The notes beneath the pieces were generated by a model. That model was not told where the DNA came from. It searched no databases and saw only the letters and a program-made list of their open reading frames with translations. Positions 26,836 to 36,685 of a stretch of DNA of 64,000 nucleotides are shown in pieces. Position numbers and translations under genes: made by a program. How positions within the stretch are numbered: position 1 is the stretch's first letter; each line of letters starts with the position of its first letter. Source of the DNA: Rhodocyclales bacterium (GTDB lineage Bacteria > Pseudomonadota > Gammaproteobacteria > Burkholderiales > Rhodocyclaceae); assembly GCA_026399475.1 (NCBI GenBank), contig JAPLQY010000088.1, positions 1 through 64,000 of the forward strand, in the 5' to 3' direction.

Positions 26836-27732
26836 CTATTTCAGCAGGGCCTTGAGCAGTTTCGCCATTTCCGACGGGTTGCGCGTCACCGTGAAGCCGC
26901 ATTCTTCCATGATCGCCAACTTGGCATCCGCCGTGTCGGCGCCGCCAGATATCAGCGCACCGGCATGGCCCATGCGTTTGCCGGCCGGCGCCGTTACCCC
27001 GGCGATAAATCCGACAATCGGCTTCTTCATGTTGGCTTTGCACCACACGGCCGCTTCGGCTTCGTCCGGACCGCCAATCTCACCGATCATGATCACCGCG
27101 TCGGTATCCGGATCGTCATTGAATGCCCGCATGATGTCAATATGCTTCAAGCCGTTGATGGGATCACCGCCAATACCTACGGCGGTGGACTGACCCAGCC
27201 CGATCTCGGTCAGTTGCGCCACGGCTTCATAGGTCAGCGTGCCGGAACGTGAAACCACGCCGATGCGGCCCTTGCGATGGATGTGGCCAGGCATGATGCC
27301 GATCTTGATTTCATCCGGCGTGATCAAACCGGGGCAATTGGGGCCGAGCAGCAGGGTCTTCTTGCCACCGGCAGCCTCCTTTGCCTTCATCTTGTTGCGC
27401 ACCACCAGCATGTCCCGCACCGGGATGCCTTCGGTGATGCAGATGGCCAGATCGAGGTCGGCCTCGCAGGCCTCCCAGATCGCGTCGGCGGCGCCGGCGG
27501 GCGGCACGTAGATCACGGAAACCGTGGCGCCGGTTTGCGCCCTGGCTTCCTTGACCGAAGCGAAGATCGGGATGTCGAATATCTTCTCGCCGGCCTTCTT
27601 CGGATTCACGCCGGCGACAAAGCAGTTCTTGCCATTGGCGTATTCCTGGCATTTCTCGGTGTGGAACTGGCCCGTCTTCCCGGTGATGCCCTGGGTGATG
27701 ACCTTGGTGTTTCTGTTGATCAGGATGGACAT
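26836..27732 (-). CDS. sucD: Succinyl-CoA synthetase alpha subunit (ADP-forming)
   Basis: A 298-aa protein of full length. The CoA-binding Rossmann part includes ITGKTGQFHTEKC near residue 15 and INRNTKVITQG. The catalytic phosphohistidine is in the conserved SRSGTLTYEA/GIGGDPINGLKHID region (His near 246 in GHAGALISGG). It forms the alpha-beta enzyme that interconverts succinyl-CoA and succinate with ATP formation in the TCA cycle. Start ATG 27732 has AAGGAAC upstream, 21 bp after the sucC stop. A terminator follows at 26735-26770. Confidence 0.97.
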   Translation of the reverse strand: MSILINRNTKVITQGITGKTGQFHTEKCQEYANGKNCFVAGVNPKKAGEKIFDIPIFASVKEARAQTGATVSVIYVPPAGAADAIWEACEADLDLAICITEGIPVRDMLVVRNKMKAKEAAGGKKTLLLGPNCPGLITPDEIKIGIMPGHIHRKGRIGVVSRSGTLTYEAVAQLTEIGLGQSTAVGIGGDPINGLKHIDIMRAFNDDPDTDAVIMIGEIGGPDEAEAAVWCKANMKKPIVGFIAGVTAPAGKRMGHAGALISGGADTADAKLAIMEECGFTVTRNPSEMAKLLKALLK

Positions 27733-27753
27733 ATTTGTTCCTTGCTTGACGGC

Positions 27754-28914
27754 TTAGTTGACCGCAGCCACGATTTTGGTCGCGGCCTCGGCCATGGTGT
27801 CGGCGGAAATGATCGGCAGGCCGGAATCCTTGAGGATCTGCTTGCCGAGGTCTTCGTTGGTGCCCTTCATGCGGACCACCAGCGGCACGGAGAGATGCGT
27901 TTCCTTGGCCGCGGCAACGACGCCCGCGGCAATCGTGTCGCACTTCATGATGCCGCCGAAAATATTGACCAGAATGCCCTTGACCTTGGAGTTCTTCAGC
28001 ATGATCTTGAAGGCTTCGGTGACCTTCTCGGTGGTTGCCCCGCCGCCTACGTCAAGGAAGTTGGCCGGCTCGGCCCCGAACAGCTTGATGGTATCCATGG
28101 TCGCCATGGCCAGGCCGGCACCATTCACCAGACAGCCGATGTTGCCATCGAGCGAGATGTAAGCCAGATCGAACTTGGACGCCTCGATTTCGTCGGCATC
28201 CTCTTCGTCCAGATCGCGGTAGGCGACGATTTCGGGGTGCCGATAGAGCGCATTGGAATCGAAGTTGAATTTTGCGTCGATCGCGCGGATACCGCCATTG
28301 CCCTCAAGAATCATTGGATTGATTTCCGCCAATGACGCATCGGTTTCCATGTAGCAGGTATACAGCTTCTTCAAGGTATCGACTGCCTGCGCCAGCGAGC
28401 CTTCCGGCACACCGATACCCCTGGCCAGTTCATTGGCCTGCGCATCGGTCAGGCCGACCAGCGGATCGACAAAAACTTTCAGGATCTTCTCGGGTGTCTT
28501 GTGCGCGACTTCTTCGATATCCATGCCGCCTTCCGAAGAGGCCATCATCGCCACCTTCTGCGTGGCACGATCCGTCAGGGCGGCGACGTAATATTCCTTC
28601 CTGATGTCGGCGCCTTCTTCAACCAGCAGCCGATTCACCTTCTGGCCCTCGGGACCGGTCTGGTGCGTCTTGAGTTGCATGCCGAGAATCTGTCCGGCGT
28701 AGGTCCTGACCTCGTCCATCGACTTGGCCACCTTGACGCCGCCGCCCTTGCCGCGTCCGCCTGCGTGAATCTGGGCCTTGACCACCCAAACCTTGCCGCC
28801 CAGCGTTTCCGCCGCCTTCACCGCCTCGTCGACAGAAAAGCAGGCAAACCCGCGTGGCACCGGCACGCCGAATTGCTTCAGGAGTTCCTTGCCCTGATAT
28901 TCGTGGATCTTCAT
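27754..28914 (-). CDS. sucC: Succinyl-CoA synthetase beta subunit (ADP-forming)
   Basis: A 386-aa protein of normal length. The N-terminus [20 protein letters not shown] and an ATP-grasp domain ([16 protein letters not shown] near residues 46-61) are typical, as is the C-terminal CoA-ligase part with [13 protein letters not shown] and [14 protein letters not shown]. Start ATG 28914 follows AAGGAAG. It heads a two-gene operon with sucD, whose alpha subunit forms the phosphohistidine. Together with korBAC in this window it gives two routes around 2-oxoglutarate/succinyl-CoA. Confidence 0.97.
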   Translation of the reverse strand: MKIHEYQGKELLKQFGVPVPRGFACFSVDEAVKAAETLGGKVWVVKAQIHAGGRGKGGGVKVAKSMDEVRTYAGQILGMQLKTHQTGPEGQKVNRLLVEEGADIRKEYYVAALTDRATQKVAMMASSEGGMDIEEVAHKTPEKILKVFVDPLVGLTDAQANELARGIGVPEGSLAQAVDTLKKLYTCYMETDASLAEINPMILEGNGGIRAIDAKFNFDSNALYRHPEIVAYRDLDEEDADEIEASKFDLAYISLDGNIGCLVNGAGLAMATMDTIKLFGAEPANFLDVGGGATTEKVTEAFKIMLKNSKVKGILVNIFGGIMKCDTIAAGVVAAAKETHLSVPLVVRMKGTNEDLGKQILKDSGLPIISADTMAEAATKIVAAVN

Positions 28915-29243
28915 GCGTCTTCCTTGTTGTATGTGGATCGTTGATTGGCGGCCGACATTGATCGAGAAGCCAGGTGCCGGTTTTGTTGCTGCGGAACCAG
29001 CGCGGGTAATAGCGCCGGACTGTCTCCGATGTGGCTATGGTCCGCCGCAGGCTGAGGAAATCGAAAGCGGCGCTACTATTGTTGCGGCGCGAAATACTAA
29101 CATAAGCGTTCTTAATGGAAGCTTACAGGCGCTGCTCCTTGTCACTTGCGACCGGCGACTGCCGTACCGCGCCGACAGGCAGCATAATGGCATCCGGCGC
29201 GCAGGCCGGGTCGCGCGCACCGGCTCACACGCAGGAGATCTCG
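28915..29243. other. Divergent intergenic region between sucC and glpK
   Basis: 329 bp with no convincing small gene. An A/T-rich stretch at about 29083-29125 could hold promoters for both directions (minus-strand TAGTAT-like and plus-strand TACTAA-like -10 elements), but no pair matches consensus well. The glpK ribosome site (AGGAGA) lies at its right end. Confidence 0.4.
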
Positions 29244-30743
29244 ATGGACCGCCACGGCTTTCTGTTGGCTCTGGATCAAGGCACCTCCAGCTCGCGCAGC
29301 ATCGTGTTCGATACTCAAGGTCGCATCGTGTCGATGGCACAGCGGGAGATTCGCCAGATATTCCCCCAGCCCGGGTGGGTCGAACACGACCCGCGTGAAA
29401 TCTGGGCCAGCCAGCTGGCCACCGCACAGGAAGCGCTGTACAAGGCCGCCATCGGTGCCGCCGATGTCGTTGCCATCGGCATCACCAACCAGCGCGAAAC
29501 CACGCTGGTATGGAACCGCAGCACGGGTGAGCCGCTATGCAATGCGATCGTCTGGCAGGACCGGCGCACCGAGCCGACCTGTGCCGCACTGCGCGAGCGC
29601 GGCTTTGAAGCCCTGGTGCGCGACAGGACCGGGCTGATCATCGATGCCTATTTTTCGGGCACCAAGTTGCGATGGATACTCGACCATTGCCCCGGCGCGC
29701 GCGATGCGGCAGGCCGTGGCGAACTGGCATTCGGCACCGTGGATTCCTGGCTGACCTGGCAGCTGACGGGCGGCGCCGTGCATGCCACCGATGTCAGCAA
29801 CGCTTCACGGACCATGCTCTTCGACATCCGTCGCAACCAGTGGGACGAGGATTTGCTGGCGATGCTCGACATTCCGCGTGAACTCTTGCCCGAGGTACAT
29901 GCTTCAAGCCATGTCTACGGTCACACGCGCGACGACCTGTTCGGCGCGCCGATCGCCATCGGCGGCATGGCCGGCGATCAGCAAAGCGCTCTGTTCGGCC
30001 AGGCCTGCTTCAAGTCCGGGCTGGCCAAGAACACTTACGGCACCGGCTGCTTCATGCTCATGCATAGCGGCCAACATTTTCATGCAAGCAAGAATGGCCT
30101 GATTACCACCAGCGCCGCGCAAGTGAACGGCACGCCCGAGTTCGCCCTGGAAGGCAGTGTATTCATTGGCGGTGCGGTGGTGCAATGGCTGCGTGACGGC
30201 CTGCAGGCCATCAAGGGCAGCGAAGCCATACAAGGTCTCGCGGAAAGCGTGCCTGACAGCGGCGGCGTGATGTTCGTGCCGGCCTTCACCGGCCTCGGCG
30301 CGCCTTACTGGAAGCCCGACGCACGAGGCGCAATCCTGGGCCTGAGCCGTGGCACCACCATGGCCCACATCGCCCGCGCGGCGCTGGAAAGCATCGCCTT
30401 CCAGAGCGCGGCGCTATTGCAGGCCATGACTCGCGATCTGGCGAACAGCAGCGCAGTCACGGAGCTTCGCGTCGATGGCGGCGCCTGCGTGAACAACCTG
30501 CTGATGCAGTTTCAGGCCGACCTGCTGGGTATCCCCGTGGTACGGCCGAAAGTTATCGAAACCACCGCGCTGGGGGCGGCCTATCTGGCCGGCCTGTCCT
30601 GCGGCGTCTACGCGGGACTCGACGAACTGGCTGCGCAATGGCAAGCCGAGCGGACCTTCCATCCGACCATGTCACGCAGCCGTGCCGGCGAACTGATGCA
30701 GTGCTGGGAGCATGCGGTGGCGCAGACGACTCTGCAAAACTGA
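29244..30743 (+). CDS. glpK: Glycerol kinase
   Basis: A 499-aa FGGY-family kinase of full length. The N-terminal phosphate loop is [16 protein letters not shown], followed by the substrate-contact block [13 protein letters not shown] and IVWQDRRTE, and the ATP-site block [12 protein letters not shown] with [10 protein letters not shown]. It phosphorylates glycerol to glycerol-3-phosphate in the cytoplasm. ATG 29244 has AGGAGA 6 nt upstream. No glpF, glpD or regulator gene is adjacent; it stands alone, convergent with the PaaY-like gene 12 bp downstream. Confidence 0.96.
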   Translation: MDRHGFLLALDQGTSSSRSIVFDTQGRIVSMAQREIRQIFPQPGWVEHDPREIWASQLATAQEALYKAAIGAADVVAIGITNQRETTLVWNRSTGEPLCNAIVWQDRRTEPTCAALRERGFEALVRDRTGLIIDAYFSGTKLRWILDHCPGARDAAGRGELAFGTVDSWLTWQLTGGAVHATDVSNASRTMLFDIRRNQWDEDLLAMLDIPRELLPEVHASSHVYGHTRDDLFGAPIAIGGMAGDQQSALFGQACFKSGLAKNTYGTGCFMLMHSGQHFHASKNGLITTSAAQVNGTPEFALEGSVFIGGAVVQWLRDGLQAIKGSEAIQGLAESVPDSGGVMFVPAFTGLGAPYWKPDARGAILGLSRGTTMAHIARAALESIAFQSAALLQAMTRDLANSSAVTELRVDGGACVNNLLMQFQADLLGIPVVRPKVIETTALGAAYLAGLSCGVYAGLDELAAQWQAERTFHPTMSRSRAGELMQCWEHAVAQTTLQN

Positions 30744-30755
30744 CACCGGCTTCAC

Positions 30756-31361
30756 TCAACTGCCGCGGCGGGTTTCCGTCAGGGTTTTCAGTTCGGGCAA
30801 TTTGAGCCGCTTGCGATCCGGCTCGACGGAGGTCAAGGCATCGACTTCCCTCATCGTGCCATGGCAGCGCTTGACCAGGTCCAGATAGACCCCTGTGCCT
30901 TCCACCTTCCACGCCATCTCCAGTTCGGTAAGCTCGCGCATCACCTTGGCCGGCACTCCCGCAGCCAGCATGCGGGGCGGAATTTCCATGCTGGCCTTGA
31001 CGAAGCTCTGTGCCGCGACGATGGCCGATTCGCCGACTACGGCGTTATCCATCACTACGGCATTCATGCCGACCATGCCGTTCCTGCGCACTATGCAGCC
31101 GTGCAGGATGGCACCGTGGCCAATGTGGCCACGCTCCTCGACGATGGTGTCGCTGCCGGGGAAGCCATGCATCACACAGCAATCCTGCACGTTGGCGCCG
31201 GCGCCGATGAACAGGCGGCCGAAGTCGCCGCGCAGACTTGCACAGGGACCGATATAGGCGCCAGCGCCCACGACAACGTCGCCGATCAGGACCGCCGACG
31301 GATGCACGTAGGCCGTCGGGTCAACCACCGGCGCGATGCCGTCAATCTCATAAACTTTCAT
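30756..31361 (-). CDS. paaY: PaaY-like gamma-carbonic-anhydrase-fold protein
   Basis: A 201-aa left-handed beta-helix protein. Hexapeptide repeats run from about residue 12 ([20 protein letters not shown]), with metal-ligand histidines in VMHGFPGSD and [13 protein letters not shown], as in gamma carbonic anhydrases and PaaY. The C-terminus ([12 protein letters not shown]) is PaaY-like and longer than in plain YrdA proteins. PaaY is a thioesterase/hydrolase that removes dead-end ring CoA esters in phenylacetate degradation. That role fits the paaG-paaI-paaJ genes 1.5 kb away. The generic alternative is a YrdA-type carbonic anhydrase homologue. Confidence 0.75.
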   Translation of the reverse strand: MKVYEIDGIAPVVDPTAYVHPSAVLIGDVVVGAGAYIGPCASLRGDFGRLFIGAGANVQDCCVMHGFPGSDTIVEERGHIGHGAILHGCIVRRNGMVGMNAVVMDNAVVGESAIVAAQSFVKASMEIPPRMLAAGVPAKVMRELTELEMAWKVEGTGVYLDLVKRCHGTMREVDALTSVEPDRKRLKLPELKTLTETRRGS

Positions 31362-31397
31362 TCAAACCCTCTCCGTTCCGCCCGAGGCAGCCAGACA

Positions 31398-31847
31398 TTA
31401 CAGCATGGTGACCCACTCCTGCGCCCAGGTCAGCGCGTCTTCGTCGGGCAGCGGCTGGGTGCAGGCATCGATCTCGAGTCGCTCTCCAAGCTTGCGCGCA
31501 CCGCATTTGGCGAACAAGGCGTCCATGTCCTTGCCGGCCTTGCAAAAGGTCGCCTTGTAGGTCTGATCACCAAGAGCGATCACGCCGTAACGCAGATGGG
31601 AAAGATCCGGCGCTTCTTCACGCAGGCGCTCGGCCAGCGGAATAATGTTGTCGGGCAATTCGCCGTCACCGTGCGTCGAGGTGCATACCAGCACGGCATC
31701 GCGACCCTCAAGATTGACGCTGCCGGCTTCGGCATCGGCAGCCACCTCGACTTCATGGCCCAGACCGGGCAGATTGTCTGACAGATGGTCGGCACACATC
31801 TGGGCATTGCCCGACTCGGTGCCGACGATGATCAGTATGTTGGCCAT
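31398..31847 (-). CDS. Flavodoxin (MioC-like)
   Basis: A 149-aa single-domain flavodoxin. ATG 31847 (MANILIIVGTESGNA) follows AGGAAAAGG. The FMN phosphate loop is GTESGNAQ, and the isoalloxazine loops are TSTHGDGELPD and ALGDQTYK. It carries one or two electrons in the cytoplasm. It lies 36 bp upstream of the PaaY-like gene on the same strand and is divergent from the PaaA/C-like diiron protein, so donation to an oxygenase or reductase of the aromatic pathway is possible but unproven. Confidence 0.88.
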   Translation of the reverse strand: MANILIIVGTESGNAQMCADHLSDNLPGLGHEVEVAADAEAGSVNLEGRDAVLVCTSTHGDGELPDNIIPLAERLREEAPDLSHLRYGVIALGDQTYKATFCKAGKDMDALFAKCGARKLGERLEIDACTQPLPDEDALTWAQEWVTML

Positions 31848-32056
31848 AACGCCTTTTCCTCGAACGTCCCCATCGCGAGGGGACGACAACGTGATACATT
31901 TCCATTGTAGCTTACAGGCACATTCTGTGTCATAATTAATTCGATACTATTTCAATATTTGATGTTGCTGATATTGCATCCCTTTGCCGGATGCTGCCAT
32001 ATCCTTTTATAGTACGGGCGCAGCGCGGAGTATGGGCACACATTGTGGAGCGGGAC

Positions 32057-32875
32057 ATGCAGAAACAGGACAAGGATTTCCTCGAACGCCTCGCCGCGGG
32101 TCATAAAGTCATGCCCAGCGGTACCCCGTCGAACGGCACCGCCCAGGCAGAATTCCTGAGCTGCGCCGGCCAGACGGTGCCAACCGGCTACCGCAGCGAG
32201 TTGATGCGCCTGGTGGTGGTCTTCGCCGACTCCGAGCTGGCGGGCGCTGCCGGCTTCTGCCCCTTCATCAACAGGGGGCCGGGACTGCGCGAGCGCATCG
32301 TGGCGGCGAAGATCGTCACCGAGAAATACGTACACGCCGAAATGGCGCTCAATCTCGTGGAACCCTTCGGCGTGAACCCGATGCTCTACGTCCGCTCCCA
32401 TGCATGGGACTCGCGCCTTGATCGCAACGTGGATCTCGGTACGCGGCGCATCGGCGGCGACAAGCGGCTGAATGTTTTTCACTATCCGCTCGAAGGCTGG
32501 GAAGATGCCGTCGTCTTCAACATGCTGATGGGCGCGGCCACCGCGATACAGTTGGCCGAAATGGTGCAGAGCTCTTATGCACCGCTCGCCGAAGCGATCA
32601 CGCAGATCCTGCCGCGGGAAAGGGAACATGCACAGCTGGGTGAAAGCGGCGTCGGGCAGGCCATCGAGCGCAGCGCCAGCAAGGCAGCAGTACAAGCTGC
32701 CGTCAACTACTGGCATCCCCGGGTCGCCGCCACCTTTGGCCGCGTCGATTCGGATCATGCGTCGATCTATATACAGTACGGCCTGCGTCGCCGCAGCAGC
32801 GCAGAGATGCTGAGCGACTGGAAAACGCAGTCCGCCGCTGCGCTCAAGCGGCTCGGCATCGCCATTCCCGGCTGA
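32057..32875 (+). CDS. PaaA/PaaC-like ferritin-fold diiron protein
   Basis: A 272-aa protein; ATG 32057 follows GGAG at 6 nt, though an in-frame ATG at 31991 would add 22 residues. It looks like the phenylacetate-CoA epoxidase large-subunit family: helical, with probable iron ligands in TEKYVHAEMA and PREREHAQLGE (an ExxH). Closely following paaG, paaI and paaJ fit ring epoxidation of an aryl-CoA. However, no paaB, paaD, paaE or second diiron subunit is nearby, so it is either a lone homologue with another role or works with partners encoded elsewhere. I cannot assign A or C. Confidence 0.6.
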   Translation: MQKQDKDFLERLAAGHKVMPSGTPSNGTAQAEFLSCAGQTVPTGYRSELMRLVVVFADSELAGAAGFCPFINRGPGLRERIVAAKIVTEKYVHAEMALNLVEPFGVNPMLYVRSHAWDSRLDRNVDLGTRRIGGDKRLNVFHYPLEGWEDAVVFNMLMGAATAIQLAEMVQSSYAPLAEAITQILPREREHAQLGESGVGQAIERSASKAAVQAAVNYWHPRVAATFGRVDSDHASIYIQYGLRRRSSAEMLSDWKTQSAAALKRLGIAIPG

Positions 32876-32890
32876 TCGACTTTCGGAACC

Positions 32891-33685
32891 TTGACGATGA
32901 ACTACCAGCACATCATATTTTCGCTCGACGGCGGCATCGCCCGCATCACCCTCAACCGTCCGGACCGGCTCAACAGCTTCAACGGCGACATGCATCTGGA
33001 GTTGCGCGACGCGCTGGCCCGCACGCGCGACGGCGGCGCCCGCGTGCTGCTGCTGACCGGAGCCGGCCGCGGCTTCTGCGCCGGACAGGACCTGTCAGAC
33101 CGCAACGTCGCAGTGGGCAGCGACCCGGTCGATCTCGGCTATACCATCGAAACCTTCTACAAGCCGCTGGTGCTGGGCCTGCGTGCACTGGAAATGCCCG
33201 TCATCTGTGCCGTCAATGGCGTTGCTGCCGGGGCCGGGGCGAGCATTGCACTGGCCTGCGACCTGGTGCTTGCGGCGCGCTCGGCCTCGTTCATCCAGGC
33301 CTTCTGCAAGCTCGGACTGGTGCCTGATGCCGGTGGTACCTGGGTGTTGCCGCGTCTGGTGGGCACGGCCCGCGCCATGGGCCTGGCGATGCTCGGCGAC
33401 AAGCTTTCCGCCGAACAGGCCGAAGCCTGGGGGCTGATCTGGAAATGTGTCGACGACGACAAGCTGATGGCCGAAGCAGAGAAGCTCGCCACCCATTTCA
33501 GCACCGCACCGACCAAAGGCCTGGCCCGTACCAAGCAGGCGCTCTACGCCAGCAGCGGCAACAGTCTCGAACAACAGCTCGAACTGGAACGTGCCAGCCA
33601 GCAGGAACTCGGCTTCGGTCACGACTACCGCGAGGGTGTCGCCGCCTTCATGGAGAAGCGCAGCCCCACCTTCACGGGCGAATGA
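32891..33685 (+). CDS. paaG: PaaG-type enoyl-CoA isomerase/hydratase
   Basis: A 264-aa crotonase of full length. It has ITLNRPDRLNSFN, the oxyanion-hole loop GFCAGQDLSDR, GVAAGAGASIALACDLVLA and the acidic region SFIQAFCKLGLVPDAGGT, all close to PaaG. PaaG isomerises the epoxide of phenylacetyl-CoA to a seven-membered oxepin-CoA. The gene starts 15 bp after the diiron protein gene and its stop overlaps the thioesterase start, so the three are cotranscribed. A general enoyl-CoA hydratase is the alternative, but the GQDLSDR loop and neighbours favour PaaG. Confidence 0.85.
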   Translation: MTMNYQHIIFSLDGGIARITLNRPDRLNSFNGDMHLELRDALARTRDGGARVLLLTGAGRGFCAGQDLSDRNVAVGSDPVDLGYTIETFYKPLVLGLRALEMPVICAVNGVAAGAGASIALACDLVLAARSASFIQAFCKLGLVPDAGGTWVLPRLVGTARAMGLAMLGDKLSAEQAEAWGLIWKCVDDDKLMAEAEKLATHFSTAPTKGLARTKQALYASSGNSLEQQLELERASQQELGFGHDYREGVAAFMEKRSPTFTGE

Positions 33686-34128
33686 TGATGCTGACGCCGC
33701 AGGAGACTGCCGATCGCTGCACCGAGATCATGTGGCCGGACGACCACGCCGCAAGGGGTCTGGGCATCACGATCGCCAGCACTACGCCTGGCGGCGCAAC
33801 GGTAACGATGACAGTGCGCCAGGACATGGTGAATGGGCACGGCATCTGCCACGGAGGTTTCATTTTCGCACTGGCCGACACCAACTTCGCCTATGCCTGC
33901 AACAGCTTCAACCATCGCGCGGTAGCCGCTGGCGTCGACATCAACTTCATCGCCCCCGCCCATCTGGGCGATACGCTCACGGCCACCGGTGGCGCGCGCC
34001 ACCAGGGCGGCCGCAGCGGCATCTACGACATCGAGGTCACGAACCAGAACGGCAAGACCATCGCCGTGTTTCGTGGCCGCTCGACCCGCATCAAGGGCCA
34101 CTTCTTCGACGAAAGCCAAACAGCATGA
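33682..34128 (+). CDS. paaI: PaaI-type hotdog acyl-CoA thioesterase
   Basis: A 148-aa hotdog-fold protein. Three successive ATGs (33682, 33685, 33688) are possible starts and the first overlaps the paaG stop as ATGA. The family motif NGHGICHGGFIFALADTNFA carries the catalytic acid, and VDINFIAPAHLGD follows. PaaI hydrolyses ring-hydroxylated phenylacetyl-CoA by-products and frees CoA. Its end overlaps the thiolase start by 4 bp. A start codon repeated three times in frame is a small oddity that could aid coupling. Confidence 0.88.
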   Translation: MMMLTPQETADRCTEIMWPDDHAARGLGITIASTTPGGATVTMTVRQDMVNGHGICHGGFIFALADTNFAYACNSFNHRAVAAGVDINFIAPAHLGDTLTATGGARHQGGRSGIYDIEVTNQNGKTIAVFRGRSTRIKGHFFDESQTA

Positions 34129-35333
34129 CTGAACACGCATATATCTGCGACGCTGTGCGCACCCCGATCGGCCGTTACGGCGGCACGCTGTCCGGCGTTC
34201 GCACCGATGACTTGGGTGCGTTGCCGATCAAGGCCCTCATCGCGCGCAACAGCACTGTCGATTGGGAGGGGGTCGAGGATGTCATCTATGGCTGCGCCAA
34301 CCAGGCAGGCGAAGACAACCGCAACGTGGCGCGCATGGCCGGGCTGCTGGCCGGCCTGCCGGTAGCCGTCCCCGGAGCGACCATCAACCGGCTGTGCGGC
34401 TCCGGCATGGATGCCGTGGGTACCGCGGCGCGCGCAATCAAGGCCGGCGAAGCAACGCTGATGATTGCCGGCGGAGTGGAGAGCATGAGCCGCGCGCCTT
34501 TCGTCATGCCCAAGGCCGACAGTGCCTTCTCGCGCACCAATGCCGTGTATGACACGACCATCGGCTGGCGTTTCATCAACAAGCTGATGAAGCAGCAGTA
34601 CGGCGTGGATTCGATGCCCGAAACCGCCGACAACGTCGCCGCCGAATTCAGGATAGGACGCGCCGATCAAGACGCCTTTGCCCTGCGCTCGCAGCAGCGC
34701 TGGGGTGCCGCCCAGGCTGCCGGTTTCTTCAAGAACGAAATCGTCCCGGTCGAGATTGCGCAGAAAAAGGGCGAGCCGAAGATTTTCGACACCGACGAAC
34801 ACCCGCGCCCCGACACCACGCTGGAACAACTGGCCAGACTCAAGGGTATCAACGGGCCCGAACTCACGGTAACGGCGGGAAATGCCTCCGGCGTAAACGA
34901 CGGCGCATGCGCCCTGCTCATCGCTTCGGCCGCAGCCGCCAGGACCCATGGCCTGACGCCGAAGGCCCGCATCGTGGCCATGACCACGGCCGGTGTGGCG
35001 CCCCGCATCATGGGCTTCGGCCCGGCCCCGGCGGTGAAGAAGCTGCTGGCGCAGACCGGGCTGCGGCTCGACCAGATGGATGTCATCGAACTCAACGAAG
35101 CTTTTGCCGCGCAAGGCCTCGCCGTAACACGCGATCTCGGCTTGGCCGACGACGATGCGCGCGTCAACCCCAACGGCGGCGCCATCGCCATCGGCCATCC
35201 GCTGGGCATGAGCGGCGCGCGCCTGGTCACCACCGCGGTGTACCAGTTGCAGCGCACCGGAGGCCGCTACGCCCTATGCACGATGTGCATCGGCGTCGGC
35301 CAGGGCATCGCCATCATCATTGAACGGGGCTGA
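34125..35333 (+). CDS. paaJ: 3-oxoadipyl-CoA/3-oxo-5,6-dehydrosuberyl-CoA thiolase
   Basis: A 402-aa thiolase of normal length. The nucleophile lies in INRLCGSGMDAV (about residue 89), the His in GGAIAIGHPLGMSGAR, and the second Cys in CTMCIGVGQG; NEAFAAQGLAV is also conserved. The N-terminal ICDAVRTPIGRYGG and the LPIKALIARN block resemble PaaJ/PcaF rather than general acetyl-CoA acetyltransferases. It cleaves the beta-ketoacyl-CoA products at the end of the phenylacetate or beta-ketoadipate pathways to succinyl-CoA and acetyl-CoA. Start ATG 34125 overlaps the paaI stop. Confidence 0.9.
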   Translation: MTEHAYICDAVRTPIGRYGGTLSGVRTDDLGALPIKALIARNSTVDWEGVEDVIYGCANQAGEDNRNVARMAGLLAGLPVAVPGATINRLCGSGMDAVGTAARAIKAGEATLMIAGGVESMSRAPFVMPKADSAFSRTNAVYDTTIGWRFINKLMKQQYGVDSMPETADNVAAEFRIGRADQDAFALRSQQRWGAAQAAGFFKNEIVPVEIAQKKGEPKIFDTDEHPRPDTTLEQLARLKGINGPELTVTAGNASGVNDGACALLIASAAAARTHGLTPKARIVAMTTAGVAPRIMGFGPAPAVKKLLAQTGLRLDQMDVIELNEAFAAQGLAVTRDLGLADDDARVNPNGGAIAIGHPLGMSGARLVTTAVYQLQRTGGRYALCTMCIGVGQGIAIIIERG

Positions 35334-35372
35334 CGCGGCCTGGCTCGCGCGGATGCCTGTTTGCCGGCATTG

Positions 35373-36116
35373 ATGGCTGTCGACCACTTCTCGGCTCATG
35401 CCGCAGCGTATGCGAAGGCGCGGCCTGGCTACCCGGCTGCGCTGTACACCTGGCTGGCAGAACAATGTCCGGCACATGAGTCAGCCTGGGATTGCGGCAC
35501 TGGCAACGGACAGGCGGCACATGCGTTGGCCGATCACTTCCAGCGCGTCCATGCTACGGATCTTTCCGCCGAGCAAGTGGCGCAGGCGAGACCCCATCCC
35601 CGCATCGACTATCGTGCCACGCCGGCCGAAGCCAGCGGTCTGCCCGATCGCAGCTGTGATCTGATTACCGTTGCGCAGGCCTTGCACTGGTTCTGCGACG
35701 ACAGTTTCTACACAGAGGTGAAACGAGTCCTCAAGCCGGGCGGCGTCTTCGCCGCGTGGACCTATACGCTGCTGCGCGGCGAACCGGAACTCGACGCCGT
35801 CGTGACGGACTTCTACACCAACACGGTCGGCCCCTGGTGGCCGCCCGAGCGCCACTGGGTTGACCTCGGCTACCGCGGCATGCCCTTTCCCTGCGCCGAC
35901 ATCCCCACACCCGAATTCGAGATCCGGCTCGAATGGACCCTGGCCGACCTGCTGGCCTATTTGCACACCTGGTCGGCGACCCAACGCTGCATCAGGGAAA
36001 CCGGAAGCGACCCATGCACGGCGCTGGGTGATCGCCTGCGCGATGTCTGGCCCGACGCGGAAACAACAAGGACTATCACCTGGCCCATTGCCCTGCGCTG
36101 CGGGAGACTCGAATGA
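35373..36116 (+). CDS. Class I SAM-dependent methyltransferase
   Basis: A 247-aa protein from ATG 35373 (MAVDHFSAHAAAYAKARPGYP). The SAM motifs are AWDCGTGNGQAA, VHATDLSAEQV and ITVAQALHWF, followed by VLKPGGVFAAWTY, the pattern of the ubiE/trans-aconitate-like methyltransferase group. Substrate unknown. Its stop overlaps the msrA start (ATGA), and it follows paaJ by 39 bp on the same strand, so it may be a passenger in the paa transcript. Confidence 0.82.
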   Translation: MAVDHFSAHAAAYAKARPGYPAALYTWLAEQCPAHESAWDCGTGNGQAAHALADHFQRVHATDLSAEQVAQARPHPRIDYRATPAEASGLPDRSCDLITVAQALHWFCDDSFYTEVKRVLKPGGVFAAWTYTLLRGEPELDAVVTDFYTNTVGPWWPPERHWVDLGYRGMPFPCADIPTPEFEIRLEWTLADLLAYLHTWSATQRCIRETGSDPCTALGDRLRDVWPDAETTRTITWPIALRCGRLE

Positions 36117-36673
36117 ACAGCGAACACCCTGTCGAACGTGCCACCGAGCTTGCCCTGCTCGGCGGCGGCTGCTTCTGGTGCCTGGAAGCCGCTTTCGTGC
36201 AACTGGCCGGCGTCGAATCGGTAGTCTCCGGATACGCCGGCGGGCAAATGCAAAAGCCGGACTACCACAGCGTATGCGGTGGCAACACCGGTCACGCGGA
36301 AGTCGTCGAAGTCCGCTTTGATCCTGTCGTGATCGACTACCGCACGCTGCTCCAGGCCTTCTTCGCCATCCACGATCCGACCACGCCCAACCGCCAGGGC
36401 AACGATGTCGGTACTCAATACCGCTCGGTGATATTCACGCACGGCGACGAACAGGAAAAGACCGCGATGGCCCTGATCGCGGAACTCACGCTAGCGAAAA
36501 TCTGGCCCGCCCGGATCGTAACCGCGGTATTGCCGGCGCCGACTTTCTGGCCCGCCGAAGACCATCACCAGAACTATTTCGCCAACAACCCGGAACAGTC
36601 CTACTGCCAGTTCGTGGTGGCGCCGAAAGCAGCCAAACTGCGCAAGGTGTTTGCCGGCCGGCTTAAGGCCTGA
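36113..36673 (+). CDS. msrA: Peptide-methionine (S)-S-oxide reductase
   Basis: A 186-aa protein with the catalytic motif GGGCFWCLEA (nucleophile Cys in GCFW), GYAGGQ and HDPTTPNRQGNDVGTQYRS, typical of MsrA. It reduces methionine-S-sulfoxide in oxidised proteins with thioredoxin as donor. The usual EDYHQNY is seen as EDHHQNYFANN. Translationally coupled to the methyltransferase by a 4-bp overlap and convergent with maiA 12 bp downstream. Length is normal for short MsrA forms. Confidence 0.93.
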   Translation: MNSEHPVERATELALLGGGCFWCLEAAFVQLAGVESVVSGYAGGQMQKPDYHSVCGGNTGHAEVVEVRFDPVVIDYRTLLQAFFAIHDPTTPNRQGNDVGTQYRSVIFTHGDEQEKTAMALIAELTLAKIWPARIVTAVLPAPTFWPAEDHHQNYFANNPEQSYCQFVVAPKAAKLRKVFAGRLKA

Positions 36674-36685
36674 CTGCGGGCCTGA

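Noticed and set aside
36113..36673. Possible damage to MsrA because the usual EDYHQNY is EDHHQNY
   Set aside because: The catalytic GCFWC and substrate motifs are intact, and Tyr/His change at this place does not remove a known essential residue.
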